Below are positions 37,770 to 49,212 of a DNA stretch of 64,000 nt, piece by piece. The notes beneath the pieces were generated by a model that was not told the DNA's origin, searched no databases, and was given only the letters and a program-made list of their open reading frames with translations. Position 1 is the first letter of the stretch. Every line of letters begins with the position of its first letter. The DNA is from Oscillospiraceae bacterium (GTDB taxonomy: Bacteria > Bacillota > Clostridia > UMGS1810). The position numbers and the translations under genes were made by a program. Where the stretch lies: positions 1 through 64,000 of the forward strand of contig SVJK01000004.1 in the NCBI GenBank assembly GCA_015069015.1, read 5' to 3'.

Positions 37770-39994
37770 AAGAGAGAAAAGAGTTTAACGGCGGAATATG
37801 GCAAACGGAAATAAATGTCCGTGATTTTATACAGAATAACTACACTCTTTATGAAGGCACAGGCAAGTTTCTGTCCGGCCCCAGCAAAAAAACAAAAAAA
37901 GTCTGGGACAGATGCGTTGAACTTCTGATGGAAGAGAGAAAACGCGGCGGGGTTTATGATGTGGAAACAAAAAGAATTTCCGGCATATGTAACTTTGCTC
38001 CCGGCTACATTGATAAAGAAAATGAAACAATTGTGGGACTTCAGACAGATGCTCCCTTAAAGAGAATGGTAAACCTCTATGGCGGAATGAGAATGGCACA
38101 GCAATGTCTTGATAAATACGGCTACGTTCTGGATGCAGACATTCATTCTCACTTTGCACAATACAGAAAAACTCACAATCAGGGAGTTTTTGATGCATAT
38201 CCCACAGAGGTGAGACTTGCAAGAAGTGCAGGACTTTTAACAGGTCTTCCCGATGCCTACGGCAGAGGAAGAATTATCGGTGACTACAGAAGAGTTCCTC
38301 TCTATGGAACCGAAAGACTCATTGAAGACAAGCAAAACGACCTCAAAAAACTTGAGGGTGATATGACAGATTCCAACATAAGACTTCGTGAGGAAATTAA
38401 TATGCAGATACAGGCTTTGAAAGAAGTTGAACGTATGGCCCAGACTTATGGCGCTGACATCACAAAGCCTGCGGTATCGGCGAAAGAGGCAGTTCAGAAT
38501 CTCTATCTTGCATATCTTGCAGGAACAAAAGAGAATAACGGTGCTGCAACAAGTATCGGAAGAACATCAACTTTCCTTGACATATACATTCAAAGAGATT
38601 TGGAAGCAGGAATCATCACGGAAGAAGAAGCGCAGGAACTTGTTGACCAACTCATAATAAAACTCCGTCTCATAAGACACCTTAGAACACCTGAATATAA
38701 CGAACTTTTCGGCGGAGATCCCACATGGGTGACTGAATCTGTGGGCGGTATGGGGCTTGACGGAAGAGCCCTTGTTACAAAAACATCTTTCAGATATCTT
38801 CACACCCTCATAAATCTCGGTACATCCCCTGAACCAAATCTTACGGTGCTCTGGGATGAAAATCTTCCTGAAAACTTCAAAAAGTTCTGTGCAGAGATTT
38901 CAATTAAAACAGATTCCATTCAGTATGAAAGCGACACTGTTATGAGACCTCTCTACGGCGATGACTATGCAATTGCCTGCTGTGTATCTGCAATGAGAAT
39001 GGGCAAACAGATGCAGTTCTTTGGTGCAAGATGCAACATTGCAAAAAGTCTCCTTTATGCAATAAACGGCGGAGTTGATGAAATCACGGGAGTGAAAGTT
39101 GTCCCCGGAATAGAACCCATAACCGATGATGTTCTTTCCTATGAAAAAGTTTGGGAAAACTATGAAAAAGTGATGGAATTTGTTGCAGGAATGTATGTTA
39201 AAGCAAATAATATCATTCATTATATGCATGATAAATATGCCTACGAAGCAAGTCAACTTGCTCTTCACGACACAGATCCCGAAAAACTTATGGCATTTGG
39301 AATTGCAGGCCTTTCTGTTGCCGCTGACAGTCTTTCTGCCATAAAATATGCAAAAGTTCTTCCCATAAGAAATGAAGACGGTATTGTAACAGATTATGAA
39401 ACTGTCGGAGATTTTCCCAAATACGGAAATGACGATGACCGCGTGGATATGCTTGCAGTTGACATTGTTAAAAAGTTCAGTTCAGAACTTAAAAAGCATA
39501 AACTCTACAGAAATGCAAAACACACCCTTTCTGCCCTCACCATTACAAGTAATGTTATGTACGGCAAAAAGACAGGCACAACCCCCGACGGAAGAAAACA
39601 GGGCGAACCTCTTGCTCCCGGTGCAAACCCGATGCATGGAAGAGACAAATCAGGGGCATTGGCATCTCTTAACTCTGTTGCGAAAATTCCCTACAAAGAT
39701 GTTTGTCAGGATGGTGTTTCCAACACATTCTCCATTGTTCCCTCGGCTCTTGGAAAAACCAAGACTGAGAGAGTGGACAACCTTGTGAACATTCTTGACG
39801 GATATTTCTGTCAGGGTGCACAGCATCTTAATGTTAATGTTTTAAACCGTGATATGCTTATTGAAGCCTATGAAAACCCCGATAAATATCCTATGCTCAC
39901 CATAAGGGTTTCGGGATATGCGGTGAACTTCCACAGGCTTTCAAAAGAACAGCAACTGGAGGTAATATCACGAACATTCCACGAAAGAGTGTAG
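37766..39994 (+). CDS. pflB: formate C-acetyltransferase (pyruvate formate-lyase)
   Basis: Adjacent active-site cysteines [22 protein letters not shown]; glycyl radical motif [11 protein letters not shown]. Confidence 0.95.
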   Translation: MKERKEFNGGIWQTEINVRDFIQNNYTLYEGTGKFLSGPSKKTKKVWDRCVELLMEERKRGGVYDVETKRISGICNFAPGYIDKENETIVGLQTDAPLKRMVNLYGGMRMAQQCLDKYGYVLDADIHSHFAQYRKTHNQGVFDAYPTEVRLARSAGLLTGLPDAYGRGRIIGDYRRVPLYGTERLIEDKQNDLKKLEGDMTDSNIRLREEINMQIQALKEVERMAQTYGADITKPAVSAKEAVQNLYLAYLAGTKENNGAATSIGRTSTFLDIYIQRDLEAGIITEEEAQELVDQLIIKLRLIRHLRTPEYNELFGGDPTWVTESVGGMGLDGRALVTKTSFRYLHTLINLGTSPEPNLTVLWDENLPENFKKFCAEISIKTDSIQYESDTVMRPLYGDDYAIACCVSAMRMGKQMQFFGARCNIAKSLLYAINGGVDEITGVKVVPGIEPITDDVLSYEKVWENYEKVMEFVAGMYVKANNIIHYMHDKYAYEASQLALHDTDPEKLMAFGIAGLSVAADSLSAIKYAKVLPIRNEDGIVTDYETVGDFPKYGNDDDRVDMLAVDIVKKFSSELKKHKLYRNAKHTLSALTITSNVMYGKKTGTTPDGRKQGEPLAPGANPMHGRDKSGALASLNSVAKIPYKDVCQDGVSNTFSIVPSALGKTKTERVDNLVNILDGYFCQGAQHLNVNVLNRDMLIEAYENPDKYPMLTIRVSGYAVNFHRLSKEQQLEVISRTFHERV

Positions 39995-39996
39995 GA

Positions 39997-40090
39997 AGAC
40001 TTCCAAAAATCGAACGCACCGCAAAGTGCAGAAAAATAATAGACGCTCATTTTAAAGAAACTAAATCTTTAAAATGGGCGTGATTTTTTA
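39997..40090. repeat. ~93-bp direct repeat copy 1 (contains terminator hairpin)
   Basis: AGACTTCCAAAAATCGAACGCACCGCAAAGTGCAGAAAAATAATAGACGCTCATTTTAAAGAAACTAAATCTTTAAAATGGGCGT; near-identical copy at 40436-40528. Confidence 0.85.
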
Positions 40091-40162
40091 TGTAGTTTTT
40101 GGCAATAAGCCAAAAACAGAATTTAGGCACTTTGCTTACTTCGGAAACGCTCATTGCCGTAT

Positions 40163-40380
40163 CCTTATAAAAGGTTTCTGAACCGGAAAAATTATTGATG
40201 TGGTATTAGCAATAGTATATAAGATGAATATGAATTGTGCAGTAAGGAATTTTCAACGAGAAGATTTTCGTTTGAACGAGGCGAAAGCACAGCAAATCCT
40301 TTTTATGGATTTGAGAGCATTTTAACGAAGGTCAAGCGAAATCTTCCGCTGAAAATCCGGTTTGGAAACCTTTTATAAGG
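40163..40380. mobile_element. 218-bp palindromic MITE-like element
   Basis: Ends CCTTATAAAAGGTTTCTGAACCGGA and TCCGGTTTGGAAACCTTTTATAAGG; interior also self-complementary around AAATCCTTTTTATGGATTT. Confidence 0.7.
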
Positions 40381-40435
40381 TAAAAGTACTGCCTGCTTCA
40401 CGTTTCCTTGTCTGCGTCCGTTTTTGATTGTCTTC

Positions 40436-40528
40436 AGACTTCCAAAAAGTGAACGCACCGCAAAGTGCAGAAAAATAATAGACGCCCGTTTTAAAGAAAA
40501 CAAATCTTTAAAATGGGCGTATGTTTTT
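40436..40528. repeat. ~93-bp direct repeat copy 2 (contains terminator hairpin)
   Basis: Matches 39997-40090 with few substitutions. Confidence 0.85.
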
Positions 40529-40541
40529 ATCTTATCCTTTT

Positions 40542-41933
40542 TTAAAATTCCGCATTTCCCACGGTTCTGGGGAAAGGAATAACGTCTCTTATGTTTGACA
40601 TTCCCGTAAGATACATAACCGCTCTTTCAAATCCAAGGCCGAAACCTGCGTGTTTTGTACCGCCGAAACGTCTGAGTTCAAGATACCAGGAGTAGTCTTC
40701 TTTTTTGAGTCCCATCTCTTTCATTCTTTCAATGAGAACATCTTCTCTTTCTTCTCTCTGGCTTCCGCCGATGATTTCGCCGATTCCCGGCACAAGACAA
40801 TCCATTGCGGCAACGGTTTTTCCATCGTCATTGAGTCTCATATAAAAGGCTTTGATTTCCTTTGGATAATCTGTTACAAAGACAGGGCGTTTGAACACAA
40901 CCTCTGTCAGATATCTTTCGTGCTCTGTCTGAAGGTCGCTTCCCCAATGAACAGGGAAGTCAAAATTGTCGTTGTTTTTTTCTAAAATCTCAATAGCCTC
41001 TGTATATGTGATTCTTCCAAAGTCCGAGTTTGCAACATTTTTTAGTCTTTCAATAAGCCCCTTGTCCACAAATGAATTGAAAAATTCCATTTCTTCGGGA
41101 GCGTTTTCAAGGCAATAGTTAATGACGTATTTAAGCATATCTTCCGCAAGAGCCATATCGTCTGAAAGGTCGGAAAATGCAATTTCAGGCTCAATCATCC
41201 AAAACTCTGCTGCGTGACGGGTGGTGTTTGAATTCTCTGCTCTGAAAGTGGGCCCAAAGGTGTATATGTTTCTGAATGCAAGGGCATAGGTTTCCGCATT
41301 TAACTGTCCGCTGACAGTTAAATTTGCACTCTTTCCGAAAAAGTCCCCGGAAAAATCCACCTCGCCGCTATCTGACAGGGGAAGAGAATTCATATCAAGA
41401 GTTGTGACCTTAAACATTTCTCCCGCACCCTCACAGTCGCTTGCGGTGATGATTGGTGTATGAACATAAACAAATCTGCGCTCATTAAAGAATTTGTGAA
41501 TGGCAAAGGCTGCAAGAGAGCGTATTCTGAAAACTGCGCTGAAGGTGTTTGTGCGGGGGCGAAGATGGGCAATTGTCCTCAGGAATTCAAAAGAATGTCT
41601 TTTTTTCTGCAAAGGATAATCAGGTGATGAAAGGCCTTCAATCTCAATTTCCTTTGCTTTAATTTCAAAGGGCTGTTTTGCATCAGGGGTAAGAACAAGC
41701 GTGCCACATATGTTAAGGGAAGCACCCACGTTCATTGATGCAATTTCGCGATAATTTTCTATTATATCCTTTTCAAAAACCACCTGTATATTTTTGAAAA
41801 AAGTTCCGTCGTTAATTTCGATAAACCCAAAAACATTGGATGAACGGATAGTCCTTATCCATCCTGATATCTTAACTTCCTTTTCGCTGAAAGTTTCGGG
41901 GCTTGAATATATTTCTTTTACAGTTGTTTTCAC
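40542..41933 (-). CDS. asnS: asparaginyl-tRNA synthetase
   Basis: Class II synthetase with N-terminal OB fold ([24 protein letters not shown]), [53 protein letters not shown]. Confidence 0.95.
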   Translation of the reverse strand: MKTTVKEIYSSPETFSEKEVKISGWIRTIRSSNVFGFIEINDGTFFKNIQVVFEKDIIENYREIASMNVGASLNICGTLVLTPDAKQPFEIKAKEIEIEGLSSPDYPLQKKRHSFEFLRTIAHLRPRTNTFSAVFRIRSLAAFAIHKFFNERRFVYVHTPIITASDCEGAGEMFKVTTLDMNSLPLSDSGEVDFSGDFFGKSANLTVSGQLNAETYALAFRNIYTFGPTFRAENSNTTRHAAEFWMIEPEIAFSDLSDDMALAEDMLKYVINYCLENAPEEMEFFNSFVDKGLIERLKNVANSDFGRITYTEAIEILEKNNDNFDFPVHWGSDLQTEHERYLTEVVFKRPVFVTDYPKEIKAFYMRLNDDGKTVAAMDCLVPGIGEIIGGSQREEREDVLIERMKEMGLKKEDYSWYLELRRFGGTKHAGFGLGFERAVMYLTGMSNIRDVIPFPRTVGNAEF

Positions 41934-42129
41934 GTCTGACCTCCATAAATTCCTTTATGTCTTAATGATATAATTATGATACACCAAAAGAAAAATAAAA
42001 TCAACAATTATATTTCCCTGAGACTCTCTTTGTCACTTTTTGCTTTATTTTTTGATAATTTTTTATTTTGCTTGATTAATTCATGTTATGAGAGTATAAT
42101 TTAAAGAGGCAATAAAGGAGGTTGGGTAT

Positions 42130-43146
42130 ATGATATATCTCATTTCCCCAAAAAAGAAGCAGTACAAAGCAAATCTTCACTGTCACAGCACCTTTTCCGA
42201 CGGAAAAAGAACACCAAGGGAATTAAAAGATATGTACAAGAAAAAAGGATATTCAATTCTGTCCATAACAGACCACGAGTGTCCAAAGTCTCATTCATAT
42301 CTTGACGATGAAGAATTTATAACCGTAACGGGTTATGAGGCATACATAAGAAAAGACAAAAACGCAGCTTATGACTTGTACGAAAAAGAAACACATCTGA
42401 ATCTTTTTGCCAGAGATTCGAAAGATGAAACCATCATATGTTATAATGCGCCTTATTGTAAGTATTTGTCAGAAGAGAGAAAGGAAAGCTTGATAAAAAA
42501 AGGCTCTCAGGTCACAAGAGAATACAGTGTTTCATATATCAATCAGTTTATAAAAGAAGCAAAAGAAAACGGATATATTGTTGCCTACAATCACCCTTGC
42601 TGGTCGATGGAAGATGAAAAAAGCATAATGCAGTATGAAGGTTTTTTCAGCATGGAAATGTGCAACTATTCTGCATACAAATCAAATGCCGTTGAATATA
42701 ACGCAAATCTCTATAACAAACTTTTGTATAACGGAAAAAAAGTTTTCTGCCACAGTGCAGATGACAATCACAATGGCTATCCCGATGACCATCCAAAGTG
42801 TGATTCCTATGGCGGATTCACGATGATTATGCCAAAGGAATTTACCTATGATTACATTTTTGAGGCAATGGAGAAGGGAGAAATGTATTCATCAATGGGG
42901 CCTACTTTCAAAGAAGTTTCAATGGATGGCAGAAAAATTCACATTGAGTGTTCTCCTGTTGATAATATCATAGTGTACACAGGCAGTAAGTCGCCCAAAA
43001 AAGTTTATGCAAAAGATGGTGAAACAGTCACGTCAGCAGATTTTGAAATTGATGAAAGAGCGATTTTTGTGAGAGTGTCCATAGGTGACAAGTTTGGAAA
43101 AAGAGCAGACACAAGAGGATATTTCAGAGATGAACTGGAATTTTGA
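42130..43146 (+). CDS. PHP domain-containing protein
   Basis: ANLHCHSTFSDGKRTPRELKDMYKKKGYSILSITDHE; RBS AGGAGG. Confidence 0.85.
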   Translation: MIYLISPKKKQYKANLHCHSTFSDGKRTPRELKDMYKKKGYSILSITDHECPKSHSYLDDEEFITVTGYEAYIRKDKNAAYDLYEKETHLNLFARDSKDETIICYNAPYCKYLSEERKESLIKKGSQVTREYSVSYINQFIKEAKENGYIVAYNHPCWSMEDEKSIMQYEGFFSMEMCNYSAYKSNAVEYNANLYNKLLYNGKKVFCHSADDNHNGYPDDHPKCDSYGGFTMIMPKEFTYDYIFEAMEKGEMYSSMGPTFKEVSMDGRKIHIECSPVDNIIVYTGSKSPKKVYAKDGETVTSADFEIDERAIFVRVSIGDKFGKRADTRGYFRDELEF

Positions 43147-43182
43147 TGTGTCAGAAAAATAATACATAAAGGAAGAATATAA

Positions 43183-44079
43183 ATGGAAAACTTTAAAAAA
43201 CTATATGCAAATCTTCATATGCACTCGATTCATTCCGACGGTGAATTTACCCCCACAGAACTTGTTGCAATGGCAAGAGGCGAAGGGTATGGGGCAGTTG
43301 CTCTCACAGACCACGATGCCATGAGCGGAATTGAAGAATATATTGATGCATGCAAAAGAATGTGCATGGAATATATCACAGGAATAGAATTTACCTGTGT
43401 CGGTGATGACCACTTTCACATAACAGGCCTTGATTTTGATATAAATGACAAGGGCATAAGAGAATACTGTCGTCTTATGGCTGAAAGGGAAACTTTCAGA
43501 ACAAAAACTCTCTTTGACATTGATATTGAAAAAGGCATCATAGAGGGAATAGACTGGGAAGATGTTAAAAGAGCCAATCCCGGTGTTGAGTGGCTTTGTG
43601 TTGATCATGTGTTCAGAACCCTTTTGAAAAAGGGAGACGTGACAATGAAAGACTATGACAATTTCAGAAAAACTGCTTTTGGTTATGGCCCTGAAAATCA
43701 GTTTGTATATGACATTATGCCAAGCAGAATCTGGGAGGTTCATGAGGTTATTGAACTTATTAACAATGCAGGAGGAATTGCAACAATTGCTCACCCCAAA
43801 AATCAACTTCAATTTGTTCCGGATCTTGTGAAAATGGGGCTTAAAGGTATTGAAGTGTGGCACCCAGACCTTAATGACGAAGACTCTTATGAGGCAGAAA
43901 AAATTGCAAAAAAATACAATCTCTACATTTCAGGCGGAACAGACCACCATGGTCTTTTGGGTGGCATGGACAGATTTGATCCCGATGGGAAACTTCGTCC
44001 GCCGTTTAATATTCCTTCACAAAAATATGGGACATCCGAAGAAAACTTCAGGGCAATAAAGGATAGGATTTACGGATGA
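43183..44079 (+). CDS. PHP domain-containing phosphoesterase
   Basis: ANLHMHSIHSDGEFTPTELVAMARGEGYGAVALTDHDAMSG; TIAHPKN; GGTDHHG. Confidence 0.9.
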   Translation: MENFKKLYANLHMHSIHSDGEFTPTELVAMARGEGYGAVALTDHDAMSGIEEYIDACKRMCMEYITGIEFTCVGDDHFHITGLDFDINDKGIREYCRLMAERETFRTKTLFDIDIEKGIIEGIDWEDVKRANPGVEWLCVDHVFRTLLKKGDVTMKDYDNFRKTAFGYGPENQFVYDIMPSRIWEVHEVIELINNAGGIATIAHPKNQLQFVPDLVKMGLKGIEVWHPDLNDEDSYEAEKIAKKYNLYISGGTDHHGLLGGMDRFDPDGKLRPPFNIPSQKYGTSEENFRAIKDRIYG

Positions 44080-44936
44080 ACAGTTTAAAAATCGGTGCAT
44101 ATATTTTAAGACCGTATTCAAGAACAGAAAACCACATAAAAGACATTAAAGAGGCAATGATAGATTTCATTGTCTCTATGAATTATGACATAAAAACCCT
44201 TGACCTTTTTGAAAAATACTCAATTGGTGCAATTCTCTCGGATGTTCTTCCTCATTGGTGGGGCGGAGACGGTGAAAAAAGCGGTGAGATGGAAAAGAGT
44301 TGTCCTTTGGGAAAATATAAAACTGCACTTGATGAATATGTTCATCATAGTGCAGTTTGGGGAATTGATATGGGAGACGAGATTTCATCAAAGGATTTTC
44401 CTTATCTTGAAAAAATAGTAAACCTCTTTGAAACAAAAAATATCACACCTTTTCCCTACACAAATTTATACGCCAACTACGGAGTGTATGCAACATCTGA
44501 CGAAAGCGAAAGGCAAAGGCAGTGGGGATGCAAAACTTACAGAGAATATATAGAAAGATACTGCCAAACCGTTCCTCTTGACTATGTGTGTTTTGACCAC
44601 TATCCCTATTCCTGCGAAAACACAGATTTGTACCTTGAAAATCTTTCCATTGTGTCAGATGCGTGCAAAAAATACGGAAAAGAAATGTGGGTTGTGGGGC
44701 AGGTGAGTTCATCTGATAAGAAGAAAGTCATATCTTTGGAGCAGATGAGATTTCAGATTTTAAATGCCATAAAATATGGTGCAAAAACCTTTATGTGGGC
44801 GTGCTATACAGGAGGGTGGTGGCACAATCACCCCATTTCGCAAACAGGTGAGAAAACATCTTTGTATGAAGATTTAAAAAGGGTAAATGCCGAGGCAAAA
44901 GAATTTTTTGAAAAGACAGGTAAAACAGTTTTATGA
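44076..44936 (+). CDS. hypothetical TIM-barrel protein, possibly glycosidase-like
   Basis: 4-bp overlap with the PHP gene; VWGIDMGDEISSKDFPYLEKIV and PLDYVCFDHYPY segments suggest a (beta/alpha)8 fold. Confidence 0.6.
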   Translation: MNSLKIGAYILRPYSRTENHIKDIKEAMIDFIVSMNYDIKTLDLFEKYSIGAILSDVLPHWWGGDGEKSGEMEKSCPLGKYKTALDEYVHHSAVWGIDMGDEISSKDFPYLEKIVNLFETKNITPFPYTNLYANYGVYATSDESERQRQWGCKTYREYIERYCQTVPLDYVCFDHYPYSCENTDLYLENLSIVSDACKKYGKEMWVVGQVSSSDKKKVISLEQMRFQILNAIKYGAKTFMWACYTGGWWHNHPISQTGEKTSLYEDLKRVNAEAKEFFEKTGKTVL

Positions 44937-45006
44937 AATGAGAACATAAAAAGCCAACCGATTTTTACGGTTGGCTTTCTATACTATGTATAATTATGCG
45001 ATAATA

Positions 45007-46536
45007 TCATATGAGGTTGCGTTTAATCTTTCCTGTAGATGTTTTTACAAACTCTTCAACAGTATATTCAATTTTTCTGATTTTCTTGAATTCTGCCAAA
45101 GTCTTATTGATTTCTTCAATTTCCACACCGATTTTTTCTGTGTTTGTAAGTTCTTCGTCATACACAACTTTTGCGCCGATAACAGCCTTTTCGCCTGTCA
45201 TATACACAACAGATTCCAAAACTCCCTCAATTTCATTGATTTTGGATTCAATTTCTTCGGGGAACACGTTTTCGCCGTTTGGAAGAACAATAACGTTTTT
45301 CTTTCGACCGCAGATGAATATGTATCCGTCAGAGTCAATTCTTCCAATGTCTCCTGTGTGGAAATATCCGTCATATATGGGTGAGGGTTCGTCTTTGTAG
45401 CCAAGCATGATATTGGGGCCTTTTGCAATAATTTCGCCAATGCCCTCATCGTCCGGCTCAAAGATTTTGACCTCAACTCCCGGAAGCGCTTTGCCAACAG
45501 AGCCTGCACGCATATTTTCGGGATTTTCGGCAGAGAGTACGGGGGCTGTTTCAGAAAGTCCGTAGCCCTGAATGAGAGTCATGCCGATGTCATTATAAAA
45601 GTCTGCAGTTTCCTTTGAAATTGCGGCAGCGCCGGTGATGATAAGGCGGATTCCTCCACCCAGTTGTTTGTGGATTTCGCCAAAAAGTTTTCGTCTTATG
45701 TCAATTCCGAATTTTCTTAAAAATCCCGAAAGTTTTCTTGCAAAGTTAAATTTTTTACCTCTGCCTGTTTTTTCGATGTGTGACAAAATGTTTGCTTTCA
45801 TTTTGTCAAGAATAAGAGGAACTGCAACAAAGGCAGTGATGGTATAGTCTGTGAAGGCTTTTTTGATTCTCAGACCTTCGCAAAAAGCAGTGCATGCACC
45901 ATGGTAGAAGTATACTAAAAAGCCTGTGATTCCAAAGGCGTGGAAGAAGGGGAGAAGTGCAAGATATCTGTCTTCCGCTCTGAAGTCTTCCCACTTTGAA
46001 AGACTTTCCACGTTTGACACAAAGTTTTTGTGTGAGAGCATAACCGCTTTTGAATTTGCGGTTGTTCCTGAGGTGAAAAGAATGATTGCAAGGTCATCAC
46101 TCATCTTTTTGGGAAGTTCAAAATTGCCCTCTTCTTCCAAAGATTCAATTTCGGTAAAGGGGATTTTTATTTCTGTTTCCTGACAAAGACATTTTTCTTC
46201 AATGTCGGGTGAAAACAAGATTGCTTTTGCATCACTTCTTTTTACTATACGGCTGTATTCTTCCGCAGGCAGTGATGCATCAAGGGGAACAACAACGCAT
46301 CCTGCATAAATTGCAGAAAGGAATGATACCACCCATTCATAGGAATTTTTTCCGCTGATGATGACATTGCAGTCTGTAATTCCTCTTTTTTTAAGCCCTG
46401 TTGCCGTACGGATGATTCTTTTTTCAAAATCTTCAAAGGTAACAGTGAAAATTTTTTTGTTTTCTTTCAGCATAAAAGCATTTCTTTTGGCAAATTTTTC
46501 ACAGGTTGTGTGTATGAGTCCGGATAAGTCAGTCAT
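45007..46536 (-). CDS. AMP-dependent acyl-CoA synthetase/ligase
   Basis: ILFTSGTTANSKAVMLSHKN, QGYGLSETAPVLSAE, GYFHTGDIGRIDSDGYIFICGRKKNVIVLPNGENVFPEEIE; RBS AGGAGG before ATG 46536. Confidence 0.93.
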   Translation of the reverse strand: MTDLSGLIHTTCEKFAKRNAFMLKENKKIFTVTFEDFEKRIIRTATGLKKRGITDCNVIISGKNSYEWVVSFLSAIYAGCVVVPLDASLPAEEYSRIVKRSDAKAILFSPDIEEKCLCQETEIKIPFTEIESLEEEGNFELPKKMSDDLAIILFTSGTTANSKAVMLSHKNFVSNVESLSKWEDFRAEDRYLALLPFFHAFGITGFLVYFYHGACTAFCEGLRIKKAFTDYTITAFVAVPLILDKMKANILSHIEKTGRGKKFNFARKLSGFLRKFGIDIRRKLFGEIHKQLGGGIRLIITGAAAISKETADFYNDIGMTLIQGYGLSETAPVLSAENPENMRAGSVGKALPGVEVKIFEPDDEGIGEIIAKGPNIMLGYKDEPSPIYDGYFHTGDIGRIDSDGYIFICGRKKNVIVLPNGENVFPEEIESKINEIEGVLESVVYMTGEKAVIGAKVVYDEELTNTEKIGVEIEEINKTLAEFKKIRKIEYTVEEFVKTSTGKIKRNLI

Positions 46537-46893
46537 TTTTTCCTCCTGGATTTCTGGATTTTGGCATATCTGCAGACCTGAAATTTTGTCTGTAGTTAAT
46601 TTTATGCATTTCGACAATTTGAGATGTTGAAAAATCAACATCTTTTGATATTATATCCTTTATTTTCCCTTTTGTCAATGTTTTTCGAAGAAAATAAATA
46701 TATTTTTAGTCATGTTAATTTTTGAAAGCCAAAACATTTCAAAAAAATTGCAAGGCAGAACAATCATATACTGAGGTAAAAATTCCAAGAAGATGACGGT
46801 TTTGTCTATTTACTTTTTAAAAATATGTGGTATTCTATACATTGGCGAAAGATGGAATGTTTGGTATACAAACTTTTAAAGAGGTGCGGACAT

Positions 46894-48195
46894 ATGGATA
46901 CTGTTGATAAAAACAAGTTTGATTCCCGTGAATACAAGCGGTCGAGAGTGATGTATATTGCTCAGTCAACTTTTGAATATTTTGTGACAATTCTTGCAGG
47001 GGATGTATTTTTAGCAAAACTTCTCACTCATATGGGCATAAGTGATGCTATGATCGGAATAATTTCTTCTCTCGTAAATGTTGCTTTTTTGTTTCAACTT
47101 CTCACAATGGTTTTGAATGTTAACCCAAGAAAGCATAAATCTGTTACCATCCTCGGTCAGATGATAAGTATGGCGATGTATGCATCTTTATTTATGCTTC
47201 CTTTTCTGCCTGTGTCAGATGGGGCAAAACCCTTTGTGGTAATGGGAGTTATGCTCACGGCACAGATATCCATTCAACTTGTTTCACCCTATCTTTTCAG
47301 ATGGGCAAATTCCTTTGTTTCCCCCAGGCGGCGGGGAAGGTTTTCTGCGGTGAGAGAAATCGTATCTTTGGTTTCGGGAATCATATTCACCCTTACAGCA
47401 GGTGCCATTGTTGACCATTTTGAAGGGCTTGACAATATACGCGGTGCATTTTTGTTTATTGCCATATCAATTCTTGTTATTGCTGTTTTAAATTTCATAT
47501 CCCTTTCGTACATAAAAAGAGACTTTGAGGTAAAAGAGGATAAAGGTGAAAAAGTTCCTTTCGGGGACATAATGAAAAACACCTTCGGGAACAAAAGTTT
47601 CAGAAATGTCATAATTATGACAACGCTTGTGAGTATTTCAAGATATTTTTCATTAGGGTTCATAGCAACTTTCAAAACAGTGGATCTTCTCTATAGCGTT
47701 ACTGCAATTCAGGTCATAAATATGGTGGCAAATGCAGGAAGAATTCTGGTTTCTGTTCCCTTTGGAAAATACTCTGACAAAACAAGTTTTGCTGACGGAT
47801 TGAGACTTGGATATATTTTGGAATCAGTCGGACTTCTGGCTCTTGTCTTTACCACAAATTCAACAAGGTGGGGAATTATAGTCTACAGCATCTTCTACAA
47901 TATGAGTTTTGCAGGCACCAATCAGAATTCTTTCAATATAACCTACAGTTATGTGGATCAGAAATATTTTGTATATGCCATGGCGATAAAAACTGCAATC
48001 AGCGGAAGTTTGGGATTTTCCACAGCCCTTGTGGCAGGGAAAATACTTTCCTATATTCAGGCAAACGGAAATGTTTTTATGGGAATACCCATGTACGGAC
48101 AGCAATTCCTTTCCTTTGTATCTTTGATTATAATGATTGTCAACATTTTGTTTATACATTTTGTTATTAAAAAACAGGAAATAAGAATTCAGTAA
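46894..48195 (+). CDS. MFS-type membrane transporter
   Basis: About 12 hydrophobic segments; start at 46894 behind AGAGGTG. Confidence 0.75.
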   Translation: MDTVDKNKFDSREYKRSRVMYIAQSTFEYFVTILAGDVFLAKLLTHMGISDAMIGIISSLVNVAFLFQLLTMVLNVNPRKHKSVTILGQMISMAMYASLFMLPFLPVSDGAKPFVVMGVMLTAQISIQLVSPYLFRWANSFVSPRRRGRFSAVREIVSLVSGIIFTLTAGAIVDHFEGLDNIRGAFLFIAISILVIAVLNFISLSYIKRDFEVKEDKGEKVPFGDIMKNTFGNKSFRNVIIMTTLVSISRYFSLGFIATFKTVDLLYSVTAIQVINMVANAGRILVSVPFGKYSDKTSFADGLRLGYILESVGLLALVFTTNSTRWGIIVYSIFYNMSFAGTNQNSFNITYSYVDQKYFVYAMAIKTAISGSLGFSTALVAGKILSYIQANGNVFMGIPMYGQQFLSFVSLIIMIVNILFIHFVIKKQEIRIQ

Positions 48196-48446
48196 AAAAA
48201 TCCGGTGAAATTAAGATGCCGATCGGAAACAGATTCCGACCGGCATTTTTTAATGGAGAGAAAAACAATTTATATTTTTCTTTAAAATAAATATTTTTCA
48301 TAAAACTGCATAAAATTTATAGGTAAAATAAATTCGGAAACTATTGACAAATTGACAAAATTGCTTTATCATTGTACATAGTTACTCAAAACTTGCACTA
48401 TCTTCCAAAAATGATTGAAAATCAGGGAAGATTATGCTCGAAAGGA

Positions 48447-49130
48447 ATGATAAATATTTTTAATGCGTTGAATTTTTTTGATCTCTCAAAGAGTATGGCG
48501 GGAGATTTTTTAAGTGGATATGAAAAAGTGTGGGATGCACTTCCCGATATCAAAGAATTTGTCACATCTTTGGGAAAAAGCCTTGATAAAAACATATATG
48601 ATGAAATAAAAGAAAATGTGTGGGTGGCAAAAAGCGCCAAAGTTGCACCAACGGCCTTTATTGATGCGCCTTGTATTGTTGGCGAAGACTCTGAAATCAG
48701 GCACTCGGCATTCATAAGAGGCTCAGTTTTAATCGGCAAATCCTGTGTTGTGGGTAATTCCACAGAAATGAAAAATTCCATAATTTTTGATAATGTTCAG
48801 ATTCCCCACTATAATTATGTGGGGGACTCCATCCTTGGCTATAGGTCTCACCTTGGCGCAGGGGCGGTAACGTCTAATGTGAAAAGCGATAAAACACTCG
48901 TTACAATAAAATGCAAAGACGAAAAAATAGAGACTAATCTCAAAAAATTTGGTGCAATTGTAGGTGATTTTACCGAAGTTGGCTGCGGAAGTGTTCTTTG
49001 CCCCGGATCTGTGATAGGAAAAGATTCAATAATATATCCTCTTTCAAGAGTGAGAGGATTTATTGAGGAAAAATCCATATTCAAGGATGAAAATAATATA
49101 GTTAAAAAGCAGGAAAAATCTGCACGCTGA
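48447..49130 (+). CDS. left-handed beta-helix (hexapeptide repeat) protein, GlmU C-terminal-like
   Basis: Hexapeptide repeats VAPTAFIDAPCIVGEDSEIRHSAFIRGSVLIGKSCVVGNSTEMKNSIIFDNVQIPHYNYVGDSILG; adjacent to glmM. Start codon uncertain. Confidence 0.75.
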   Translation: MINIFNALNFFDLSKSMAGDFLSGYEKVWDALPDIKEFVTSLGKSLDKNIYDEIKENVWVAKSAKVAPTAFIDAPCIVGEDSEIRHSAFIRGSVLIGKSCVVGNSTEMKNSIIFDNVQIPHYNYVGDSILGYRSHLGAGAVTSNVKSDKTLVTIKCKDEKIETNLKKFGAIVGDFTEVGCGSVLCPGSVIGKDSIIYPLSRVRGFIEEKSIFKDENNIVKKQEKSAR

Positions 49131-49212
49131 GCCTGAGGCGTGATTTGATATACATCTTATCCGGCAAAAAACTCTGCGTGGTTTCTTTTATAGCAAAAAA
49201 GGAGGAAAAGAA

